NCBI GenBank assembly: GCA_033782935.1
Contig: JAWQEG010000486.1
Coordinates: 744,001-808,000, forward strand
Reading direction: 5' to 3'
From: Petrolisthes cinctipes
Taxonomy: Eukaryota > Arthropoda > Malacostraca > Decapoda > Porcellanidae
Length of the DNA stretch: 64,000 nt
Below are positions 1 through 12,339 of the stretch, piece after piece (positions within the stretch are counted from its first letter, which is position 1; every line of letters starts with the position of its first letter). A model generated the notes under the pieces. The model saw only the letters and a list, made by a program, of their open reading frames with translations, was not told where the DNA came from and searched no databases. The position numbers were made by a program, and so were the translations under genes.

Positions 1-3000
1 CAGATCGCTTCTGGGACCCAAAAATATCGAATTTTCGGGTGTTTTGAGGTTGAATTTGGGATATAAACGGGTACAGAAGATGCATGCACATAACGACTTT
101 TGGGCACCTTAAAGATCGATTTTCAGTATGTTTTGGGCCTGTATTTTGAAAAAACTCTAACACGGAGTAGGCATGTACAGTTCGCTTCTGGGACCCTAAA
201 ATATCAAATTTTCGTGTGTTTTGGGCCTAAATTTGAGATATCGACTTTGGGCACCTAAAATATCGATTTTTAGCATGTTTTGGGCCTATATTTTGAAAAT
301 ATTCTAGCACTAAGTAGGCATGTACAGATCACTTTTGGGACCCCAAAATATCGAATTTTCGGGTGTTTTGAGCCTGAATTTGAGATATAAACGGGTACAG
401 ATGATGCATGCACATATCGACTTTGGACACTTAAAATATCGATTTTTAGAATGTTTTGAGCCTATATTTTGAAAACATTCTAGCACTGAGTAGGCATGTA
501 CAGATCGCTTCTGGAACCCAAAAATATCGAATTTTCGGGTGTTTTGAGGTTGAATTTGGGATATAAACGGGTGCCGAAGATGCATACACATATCGTCTTT
601 GGTCACCTAAAATATCGATTTTCAGCATGTTTTGGGCCTGTATTCTGAAAATACTCTAACACGGAGTAGGCATGTACAATTCGCTTCTGGGACCCCAAAA
701 TATCGAATTTTCGGGTGTTTTGGGCCTGAATTTAAGATATCGACTTTAGGCACCAAAAGTATCGATTTTTAGCATGTTTTGGGCCTATATTTTGAAAATA
801 TTCTAGCACTAAGTAGGCATGTACAGATCACTTCTGGAACCCCAAAATATCGAATTTTCGGGTGTTTTGAGCCTGAATTTGAGATATAAACGGGTACAGA
901 TGATGCATTCACATGCCGACTTTGGACACTTTAAATATCGATTTTTAACATGTTTTGAGCCTATATTTTGAAAACATTCCAGCACTGACTAGACATGTAC
1001 AGATTGCTTCTGGGACCCAAAATTATCGAATTTTCGGGTGTTTTGAGGTTGAATTTGAGATATAACGAGTGCAGAAGCTTCATACACATGTTGACCTTGG
1101 GCACCTAAAATATCGATTTTCAGCATGTTTTGGTCCTGCATCTGAGTAGGCATGTACAGATCGCTTCTGGGACCCCAACTAATCAAATTTTCGGGTGTTT
1201 GGCGTCTGAATTTGAGATATAAACGTGTATAGAAGATGCATGCACATATCGACTTTTGGGCACTTAAAAGATCGATTTTCAGTATGTTTTCGGCCTGTAT
1301 ATTGAAAATACTCTAACACGGAGTAGGCATGTACAGATCGCTTCTGGGACCCAAAAATATCGAATTTATGGGTGTTTTGGGCCTGAATTTGAGATATCGA
1401 ATTTGGTCCCCTAAAATATCGATTTTTAGCATGTTTTGGGCCTATATTTTGAAAATATTCTCGCACTGAGTAGGTATGTACAGATCGCTTCTGGGACCCC
1501 AAAATATCGAATTTTCGGGTGTTTTGAGGTTGAATTTGAGATATAAACGGGTACAGAAGATGAATGCACATATCGACTTTTGGGCACCTAAAATATCGAT
1601 TTTGAGCATGTTTTGGGTCTGTATCTTGAAAACATTCTAACTAGGAGTAGGGATGTAAAGATCGCTTCTAGGACCCAAAACTACCGAATTTTCGGGTGTT
1701 TTGAGAATGAATTTGAAATATAAACGGGTACAGAAGATGCATGCACATATTGACTTTGGACACCTAAAATATCGATTTTCAGCATGTTTTGAGCCTGTAT
1801 TTTGAAAATACTCTAACTAGGAGTAGGCATGTACAGATCGCTTCTGGGACCCAAAAATATCGAATTTTCGGGTGATTTGAGGTTGAATTTGAGATATAAA
1901 CGAGTGCAGAAGATGCATACACATGTTGACTTTGGGCACCTAAAATATCGATTTTCAGCATATTTTAAGCCTGCACCTGAGTAGGCTTGTACAGATCGCT
2001 TCTGGGACCCCAAAATATCGAATTTTCGGGTGTTTGGAGCCTAAATTTGACATATATACGGGTACAGAAGATGCATGCACATATCGACTTTTGGGCACCT
2101 AAAAGATCGATTTACAGTATGTTTTGGGCCTATATTTTGAAAATACTCTAACACGGAGTAGGCATGTACAGTTCGCTTCTGGGACCCCAAAATATCGAAT
2201 TCTCGGGTGTTTTGGGCCTGAATTTGAGATATCGACTTTGGGCACCTAAAATATCGATTTTTAGCATGTCTTGGGCCTATATTTTGAAAATATTCTAGCA
2301 CTGAGTAGGCATGTACAGATCGCTTCTGGGACCCCAAAATATCGAATTTTCGGGTGTTTTGAGTCTGAATTTGAGATAAAATCGGGTACAGAAGATGCAT
2401 GCACATATCGACTTTTGGGCACCTAAAATATCGGTTTTGATCATGTTTTGGGTCTGTATCTTGAAAACATTCCAACTAGGAGTAGGGATGTACAGATCGC
2501 TTCTAGGACCCAAAAACACCGAATTTTCGGGTGTTTTGAGCCTGAATTTGAGATATAAACGGGTACAGAAGATGCATGCACATATTGACTTTGGGCACCT
2601 AAAATATCGATTTTCAGCATATATTAAGCCTGCATCTGAGTAGGCTTGCACAGATCGCTTTTGGGACCCCAAAATATCGAATTTTCGGGTGTTTGGAGCC
2701 TGAATTTGAGATAGAAACGGGTACAGAAGATTCATGAACATATCGACTTTGGACACTTAAAATATCGATTTTTAGCATGTTTTGAGCCTATATTTTGAAA
2801 ACATTCTAGCACTGACTAGACATGTACAGATCGCTTCTGGGACCCAAAATTATCGAATTTTTGGGGGTTTTTGAGGTTGAATTTGAGATATAAACGAGTG
2901 CAGAAGAAGCATACACTTATTGACTTTGGGCACCTAAAATATCGATTTTCAGCATGTTTTGGGCCTGCATCTGAGTAGGCATGTACAGATCGCTTCTGGG

Positions 3001-4943
3001 ACCCCCAAATATCGAATTATCTTGTGTTTTGAGCCTGAATTTGAGATATAAACGGGTAGAGAAGATACATGGACATATTTACTTTGGGCACCCAAAATAT
3101 CGATTTTCAGTATGTTTTGGGCCTATGTTTTGAAAATACTCGAACACGGAATAGGCATGTACAGTTTGCTTCTGGGACCCCAAAATATCGAATTTTCGGG
3201 TGTTTTGGGCCTGAATTTGAGATATCGACTTTGGGCACCTAAAATATCGATTTTTAGCATGTTTTGGGCCTATAATTTGAAAAAATTCTAGCACTGAGTA
3301 GGCATGTACAGATCGCTTCTGGGACCCAAAAATATCGAGTTTTCGGGTGTTTTGAGGTTGAATTTGGGATATAAACGGGTACAGAAGATGCATGCACATA
3401 TCGACTTTTGGGCACCTAAAAGATCGATTTTCAGTATGTTTTGGGCCTGTATTTTGAAAATACTCTAACACGGAATAGGCATGTACAGTTCACTTCTGGG
3501 ACCCCAAAATATCGAATTTTAGGGTGTTTTGTTCCAGAATTTTAGATATCGACTTTGGGCACCTAAAATATCGATTTTTAGCATGTTTTGGGCCTATATT
3601 TTGAAAATATTCTAGCACTAAGTAGGCATGTACAGATCACTTCTGGGATCCCAAAATATCGAATTTTCGGGTGTTTTGAGCCTGAATTTGAAATATATAA
3701 ACGGGTACAGATGATGCATGCACCTATCGACTTTGGGCACATAAAATATCGATTTTTAGCATGTTTTTAGCCTATATTTTGAAAACATTCTAGCACTGAG
3801 TAGGCATGTACAGATCGCTTCTGGGACCCAAAAATATCGAATTTTCGGGTGTTTTGAGGTTGAATTTGGGATATAAACGGGTGCAGAAGATGCATACACA
3901 TATTGACTTTGGACACCTAAAATATCGATTTTTTGCATGTTTTTGGCCTGTATTTTAAAAATGATCTAACACGGAGTAGGCAAGTACAGATCGCTTCTGG
4001 GACCCAAAAATATCGAATTTTCGGGTGTTTTGAGGTTGAATTTGGGATATAAACGGGTTCAGAAGATGCATCCACATATCGACTTTTGGGCACCTAAATG
4101 ATCGATTTTCAGTATGTTTTTTGGCCTGTAAATTAAAAATACTCTTTCACGGAGTAGGCATGTACAGATCGTTTCTGGGACCCCAAAATATCGAATTTTT
4201 GGGTGTTTTGGGCCTGAATTTGAGATGTCGACTTTGGGCACCTAAAAAATCGATTTTTAGCATGTTATGGGCCTATATTTTGAAAATATTCTAGCACTGA
4301 GTAGGCATGTACAGATCGCTTCTGGGACCCCAAAATATCGAATTTTCGGGTGTTTTGAGCCTGATTTTGAGATATAAACGGGTACAGAAAATGCATACAC
4401 ATATCGACTTTGGACACTTTATATATCGATTTTTAGCATGTTTTGACCCTATATTTTGAAAACATTCTAGCACTGACTAGTCATGTACAGATCGCTTCTG
4501 GGACCCAAAATTATCGAATTTTCGGGTGTTTTGAAGTTGAATTTGAGATATAAACGAGTGCAGAAGATGCATACACATGTTGACTTTGGGCACCTAAAAT
4601 ATCGATTTTCAGAATGTTTTGGGCCTGCATCTGAGTAGGCATGTACAGATCGCTTCTGGGACCCGAAAATATCGAATTTTCGGGTGTTTGGAGCCTAAAT
4701 TTGAGATATAAACGGGTACAGAAGATGCATGCACATATCGACTTTTGGGCACCTAAAATATCGATTTTGAGCATGTTTTGGGTCTGTATCTTGATAACAT
4801 TCTAACTAGGAGTAGGGATGTACAGATCGCTTCTAGGACCCAAAAATATCGAATTTTCGGGTGTTTTGAGACTGAATTTGAGATATAAACAGGTACAGAA
4901 GATGCATGCACATATTGACTTTGGGCACCTAAAATATCGATCT
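1..4943. repeat. Diverged mixed-subtype satellite segment
   Basis: Monomers of all main subtypes are interleaved here: the CTAACACGG, CTAGCACTGAG and CTAACTAGG types, 147-bp units (for example the GATATCGACTTTGG junction near 235-248) and about 158-bp units (for example GCATCTGAGTAGG near 1138-1150). Many monomers carry private substitutions, and no long near-identical block was traced to the later higher-order repeats. By eye it is less homogenised than 6-38 kb. No gene is seen. Confidence 0.7.
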
Positions 4944-6327
4944 TCAGCATGTTTTGGGCCTGTATTTTGAAAATACTCTAACTAGGAGTAGGCATGTACA
5001 GATCGCTTCTGGGACCCAAAAATATCGAATTTTGGGTGTTTGGAGCCTGAATTTGAGATATAAACGGGTACAGAAGATGCATGCATATATCGACTTTTGG
5101 GCCCCTAAAGATCGATTTTCAGTATGTTTTGGGCTTGTATATTGAAAATACTCTAACACGGAGTAGGCATGTACAGATCGCTTCTGGGACCCCAAAATAT
5201 CGAATATTCGGGTGTTTTGAGCCTGAATTTGAGATATAAACGGGTACAGAAGATGCATGCACATATCGACTTTTGGGCACCTTAAATATCGATATTGAGC
5301 ATGTTTTGGGTCTGTATCTTGAAAACATTCTAACTAGGACTAGGGATGTACAGATCGCTTCTAGAACCCAAAAATACCGAAATTTCGGGTGTTTTGAGCC
5401 TGAATTTGAGATATAAACGGGTACAGAAGATGCATGCACATATTGACTTTGAGCACCTAAAATATCGATTTTCAGCATATATTAAGCCTGCATCTGAGTA
5501 GGCTTGTACAGATTGCTTTTAGGACCCCAAAATATCAAATTTTTGGGTGTTTGGAGCCTGAATTTGAGATATAAACGGGTACAGAAGATGCATGCACTTA
5601 TAGTTTTTTGGGCACCTAAAAGATCGATTTTCAGTATGTTTTGGGCCTGTATTTTGAAAATACTCTAACACGGAGTAGGCATGTACAGTTCGCTTCTGGG
5701 ACCCCAAAATATCAAATTTTCGGGTGTTTTAAGCCTGAATTTGAGATATAAACGGGTACAGATGATGCATGCACATATAGACTTTGGTCACTTAAAATAT
5801 AGATTTTTAGCATGTTTTGAGCCTATATTTTGAAAACATTCTAGCACTGAGTAGGCATGTACAGATCGCTTCTGGGACCCAAAAATATCGAATTTTCGGG
5901 TGTTTTGAGCCTGAATTTGAGATATAAACGGGTACAGAAGATGCATTCACATATTGACTTTGGGCACCTAAAATATCGATTTTCAGCATGTTTTGGGCCT
6001 GCAGATGAGTGGGCATGTACAGATCGCTTCTGGGACACAAAAATATCGAATTTTCGGGTGTTTTGAGGTTGAATTTTGGATATAAACGGTTACAGAAGAT
6101 GCATGCACATATCGACTTTTGGGCACCTAAAAGATCGATTTTCAGTATGTTTTGGGCCTGTATTTTGAAAATACTCAAACACGGAGTAGGCATGTACAGT
6201 TCGCTTCTGGGACCCCAAAATATCGAATTTTGGGGTGTTTTGGGCCTGAATTTGAGATATCGACTTTGGGCACCTCAATATCGATTTTTAGCATGTTTTA
6301 ACCCTTTATTTTGAAAATATTCTAGCA
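4944..6327. repeat. HOR terminal block, recurring at ~15675 and ~20541
   Basis: This block of about eight monomers recurs almost unchanged at about 15675-17205 (offset 10,731, then 10,878 after about 5,710) and in shortened form at about 20541-21750. The 147-bp step in offset means one short monomer is absent here or gained there. Marker features shared by the copies include GGGCCCCTAAAGATCG and a GATATTGAGCATG junction. It ends at the same monomer phase that starts the next large repeat at 6328. Confidence 0.75.
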
Positions 6328-9300
6328 CTAAGTAGGCATGTACAGATCACTTTTGGGACCCCAAAATATCGAATTTTCGGGTGTTTTTAGCCTGAATTTG
6401 AGATATAAACGGGTACAGATGATGCATGCACATATCGACTTTGGACACTTAAAATATCGATTTTTAGCATGTTTTGAGCCTATATTTTGAAAAAATTCAA
6501 GCACTGAGTAGGCATGTACAGATCGCTTCTGGTACCCAAAAATATCGAATTTTCGGTGTTTTGAGGTTGAATTTGGGATATAAACGGGTACAGAAGATGC
6601 ATGCACATATCGACTTTTGGGCACTTAAAAGATCGATTTTCAGTATGTTTTGGGCCTGTATATTGAAAATACTCGAACACGGAGTAGACATGTACAGATC
6701 GCTTCTGGGACCCAAAATTATCGAATTTTCGGGTGTTTTGTGGTTAAATTTGAGATATCGACTTTGGGCACCTAAAATATCGATTTTTAGCATGTTTTGA
6801 GCCTATATTTTGAAAACATTCTAGCACTGAGTAGGCATGTACAGATCGCTTCTGGGACCCCAAAATATCGAATTTTCGGGTGTTTTGAGCCTGAATTTGA
6901 GATATAAACGGGTACAGAAGATGCATGCACATATTGACTTTGGGCACCTAAAATATCGATTTTCAGCATGTTTTGGGCCTGTATTTAGAAAATACTCTAA
7001 CTAGGAGTATGCATGTACAGATCGCTTCTGGGACCCAAAATTTTCGAATTTTCGGGTATTTTGAGCCTGAATTTGAGATATGAACGGGTACTGAAGATGC
7101 ATGCACAAATCGACTTTGGACACTTAAAATATCGATTTTTAGCATGTTTTGAGCCTATATTTTGAAAACAATCTAGAACTAACTAGACATGTACAGATCG
7201 ATTCTGGGACCCAAAATTATCGAATTTTCGGGTATTTTGTTATTGAATTTGAGATATAAACGAGTGCAGAATATGCATACACATGTTGACTTTGGGCACC
7301 TAAAATATCGATTTTCAGCATGTTTTGGGCCTGCATCTGAGTAGGCATGTACAGATCGCTTCTGGGACCCAAAAATATCGAATTTTCGGGTGTTTTGAGG
7401 TTGAATTTGGGATATAAACGGGTACAGAAGATGCATGCAAATATCGACTTTTCGGCACTTAAAAGATCGATTTTCAGTATGTTTTGGGCCTGTATATTGA
7501 AAATACTCTAGCACTGAGTAGGCATGTACAGATCGCTTCTGGGACCTCAAAATATCGAATTTTCGGGTGTTTTGAGCCTGAATTTGAGATATAAACGGGT
7601 ACAGAAGATGCATGCACATATTGACTTTGGGCACCTAAAATATCGATTTTCAGCATGTTTTGGGCCTATATTTTGAAGAAATTCTAGCACTGAGTAGGCA
7701 TGTACAGATCGCTTCTGGGACCTCAAAATATCGAATTTTCGGGTGTTTTGAGTCTGAATTTGAGATATAAACGAGTACAGATGATGCATGCACATATCGA
7801 CTTTAGACACTTAAAATATCGATTTTTAGCATGTTTTGAGCCTATATTTTGAAAACATTCTAGCACTGAGTAGGCATGTACAGATCGCTTCTGGGACCCA
7901 AAAATATCGAATTTTCGGGTGTTTTGAGGATGAATTTGGGATATAAACGGGTGCAGAAGATGCATACACATATTGACTTTGGTCACCTAAAATATCGATT
8001 TTCAGCTTGTTTTGGGCCTATATTTTGAAAATACTCTAACACGGAGTAGGCAAGTACAGATCGCTTCTGGGACCCCAAAATATCGAATTTTCGGGTGTTT
8101 TGAGGTTGAATTTAAGATATAAACGGGTACAGAAGATGCATCCACATATCGACTTTTGGGCACCTAAGAGATCGATTTTCTGTATGTTTTGGGCCTGTAT
8201 ATTGAAAATACTCTAACACGGAGCAGGCATGTACAGATCGCTTCTGGGACCCCAAAATACCGAATTTTTGGAAGTTTTGGGCCTGAATTTGAGATATCGA
8301 CTTTGGGCACCTAAAATATCGATTTTTAGCATGTTTTGGGACTATATTTTGAAAATATTCTAGCACTGAGAAGGCATGTACAGATCGCTTCTGGGACCCC
8401 AAAATATCGAATTTTCGGGTGTTTTGAGCCAGAATTTGAGATATAAACGGGTACAGATGATGCATGCACATATCGACTTTGGACACTTAAAATATCGATT
8501 TTTAGCATGTTTTAAGCCTATATTTTGAAAACATTCTAGTACTGACTAGACATGTACAGATCGCTTCTGGGACCCAAAATTATCGAATTTTCGGGTGTTT
8601 TGAGGTTGAATTTGAAAAATTAAACGAGTGCAGAATATGCATAAACATGTTGACTTTGGGCACCTAAAATATCGATTTCCAGCATGTTTTGGGCCTGCAT
8701 CTGAGTAGGCATGTACAGATCGTTTCTGGGACCCCAAAATATCGAATTTTCGGGTGTTTGGAGCCTGAATTTGAGATATAAACGGGTACAGAAGATGCAT
8801 GCACATATCGACTTTTGGGCACCTAAAATATCGATTTTCAGTATGTTTTGGGTCTGTATTTTGAAAATACTCTAACACGGAATAGGCATGTACAGTTCGC
8901 TTCTGGGACCCCAAAAAAATATCGAATTTTGGGGTTTTTTGCGCCTGAATTTAAGATATCGACTTTGGGCACCTAAAATATCGATTTTTAGCATGTTTTG
9001 ACCCTATATTTTGAAAATATTCTAGCACTAAGTAGGCATGTACAGATCACTTCTGGGACCCAAAAATATCGAATTTTCGGGTGTTTTAAGCCTGAATTTG
9101 AGATATAAACGGGTACAGATGATGCATGCACATATCGACTTTGGACATTTAAAATATCGATTTTTAGCATGTTTTGTGCCTATATTTTGAAAACATTCTA
9201 GCACTGAGTAGGCATGTACAGATCGCTTCTGGGACCCAAAAATATCGAATTTTCGGGTGTTTTGAGGATGAATTTGGGATATAAACGGGTGCAGAAGATG

Positions 9301-12300
9301 CATACACATATTGACTTTGGTCACCTAAAATATCGATTTTCAGCTTGTTTTGGGCCTGTATTTTGAAAATACTCTAACACGGATTAGGCAAGTACAGATC
9401 GCTTCTGGGACCCCAAAATATCGAATTTTCGGATGTTTTGAGATTGAATTTAAGATATAAACGGGTACAGAAGATGCATACACATATTGACTTTGGGCAC
9501 CTAAAATATCGATTTTCAGCATGTTTTGGGCCTGCATCTTAGTAGACATGTACAGATCACTTCTGGTACCCAAAAATATCGAATTTTCGGGTGTTTTGAG
9601 GTTGAATTTGGGATATAAACGGGTACAGAAGATGCATGCACATATCGACTTTTGGGCACCTAACAGATCGATTTTCAATATGTTTTGGGCCTGTATTTTG
9701 AAAATACTCTAACACGGAATAGGCATGTACAGTTCGCTTCTGGGACCCCAAAATATTGAATTTTGGGGTGTTTTGGGCCTGAATTTGAGATATCGACTTT
9801 GGGCACTTAAATATCGATTTTTAGCATGTTTTGACCCTATATTTTGAAAATATTCTAGCACTAAGTAGGCATGTACAGATCACTTCTGGGACCCCAAAAT
9901 ATCGAATTTTCAGGTGTTTTGAGCCTGAATTTGAGATATAAACGGGTACAGAAGATGCATGCAAATATCGACTTTTGGGCACTTAAAAGATCGATTTTCA
10001 GTATGTTTTGGGCCTGTAAATTGAAAATACTCTAACACGGAGTAGGCATGTACAGATCGCTTTAGGGACCAAAAATTATCGAATTTTCGGGTGTTTTGGG
10101 GTTAAATTTGAGATATCGACTTTGGGCACCTAAAATATCGATTTTTAGCATGTTTTGGGGCTATATTTTGAAAATATTCTAGCACTGAGAAGGCATGTAC
10201 AGATCGCTTCTGGGACCCCAAAATATCGAATTTTCGGGTGTTTTGAACCTGAATTTGAGATATAAACGGGTACAGAAGATGCATGCACATATTGACTTTG
10301 GGCACCTAAAATATCGATTTTCAGCATGTTTTGGGCCTGTATTTTGAAAATACTCTAAATAGGAGTAGGCATGTACAGATCGCTTCTGGGACCCAAAAAT
10401 ATCGAATTTTCGGGTGTTTTGAGGATGAATTTGGGATATAAACGGGTGCAGAAGATGCATACACATATTGACTTTGGTCACCTAAAATATCGATTTTCAG
10501 CTTGTTTTGGGCCTGTATTTTGAAAATACTCTAACACGGAGTAGGCAAGTACAGATCGCTTCTGGGACCCCAAAATATCGAATTTTCGGGTGTTTTGAGA
10601 TTGAATTTAAGATATAAACGGGTACAGAAGATGCATACACATATTGACTTTGGGCACCTAAAATATCGATTTTCAGCATGTTTTGGGCCTGCATCTTAGT
10701 AGACATGTACAGATCGCTTCTGGGACCCAAAAATATCGAATTTTCGGGTGTTTTGAGGTTGAATTTGGGATATAAACGGGTACAGAAGATGCATGCACAT
10801 ATCGACTTTTGGGCACCTAACAGATCGATTTTCAATATGTTTTGGGCCTGTATTTTGAAAATACTCTAACACGGAATAGGCATGTACAGTTGGCTTCTGG
10901 GACCCCAAAATATTGAATTTTGGGGTGTTTTGGGCCTGAATTTGAGATATCGACTTTGGGCACTTAAATATCGATTTTTAGCATGTTTTGACCCTATATT
11001 TTGAAAATATTCTAGCACTAAGTAGGCATGTACAGATCACTTCTGGGACCCCAAAATATCGAATTTTCAGGTGTTTTGAGCCTGAATTTGAGATATAAAC
11101 GGGTACAGAAGATGCATTCACATATCGACTTTGGACACTTAAAATATCGATTTTTAGCATGTTTTGAGCCTATATTTTGAAAAAATTCTAGCACTGAGTA
11201 GGCATGTACAGATCGCTTCTGGTACCCAAAAATATCGATTTTTCGGGTGTTTTGAGGTTGAATTTGGGATATAAACGGGTACAGAAGATGCATGCAAATA
11301 TCGACTTTTGGGAACTTAAAATTTCGATTTTCAGTATGTTTTGGGCCTGTAAATTGAAAATACTCTAACACGGAGTAGGCATGTACAGATCGCTTTAGGG
11401 ACCAAAAATTATCGAATTTTCGGGTGTTTTGGGGTTAAATTTGAGATATCGACTTTGGGCACCTAAAATATCGATTTTTAGCATGTTTTGGGCCTATATT
11501 TTGAAAATATTCTAGCACTGAGAAGGCATGTACAGATCGCTTCTGGGACCCCAAAATATCGAATTTTCGGGTGTTTTGAGCCTGAATTTGAGATATAAAC
11601 GGGTACAGAAGATGCATGCACATATTGACTTTGGGCACCTAAAATATCGATTTTCAGCATGTTTTGGGCCTGTATTTTGAAAATACTCTAACTAGGAGTA
11701 GGCATGTACAGATCGCTTCTGGGACCCAAAAATATCGAATTTTCGGGTGTTTTGAGGATGAATTTGAGATATAAACGGGTGCAGAAGATGCATACACATA
11801 TTGACTTTGGTCACCTAAAATATCGATTTTCAGCTTGTTTTGGGCCTGTATTTTGAAAATACTCTAACACGGAGTAGGCAAGTACAGATCGCTTCTGGGA
11901 CCCCAAAATATCGATTTTTCGGGTGTTTTGAGGTTGAATTTGGGATATAAACGGGTACAGAAGATGCATGCAAATATCGACTTTTGGGCACTTAAAAGAT
12001 CGATTTTCAGTATGTTTTGGGCCTGTAAATTGAAAGTACTCTAACACGGAGTAGGCATGTACAGATCGCTTCAGGGACCAAAAATTATCGAATTTTCGGG
12101 TGTTTTGGGGTTAAATTTGAGATATCGACTTTGGGCACCTAAAATATCGATTTTCAGCTTGTTTTGGGTCTGTATTTTGAAAATACTCAAACACGGAGTA
12201 GGCATGTACAGTTCGCTTCTGGGACCCCAAAATATCGAATTTTGGGGTGTTTTGGGCCTGAATTTGAGATATCGACTTTGGGCACCTCAATATCGATTTT

Positions 12301-12339
12301 TAGCATGTTTTGACCCTATATTTTGATAATATTCTAGCA
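6328..12339. repeat. Higher-order repeat copy A (6012 bp)
   Basis: The start is set at the CTA of GCACTAAGTAGG, followed by CACTTTTGGGACC and GGGTGTTTTTAGCC, a combination that recurs in the same phase at 12340, 17206, 21751 and 25930. Copy A is collinear with copy B at offset 6012 over its first part and at offset 6511 up to about 9,000. From there A carries a longer second half (about 9028-12339) that reappears in copies D, E and F, whereas B and C carry a different terminal block. No genes are seen. Confidence 0.8.
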
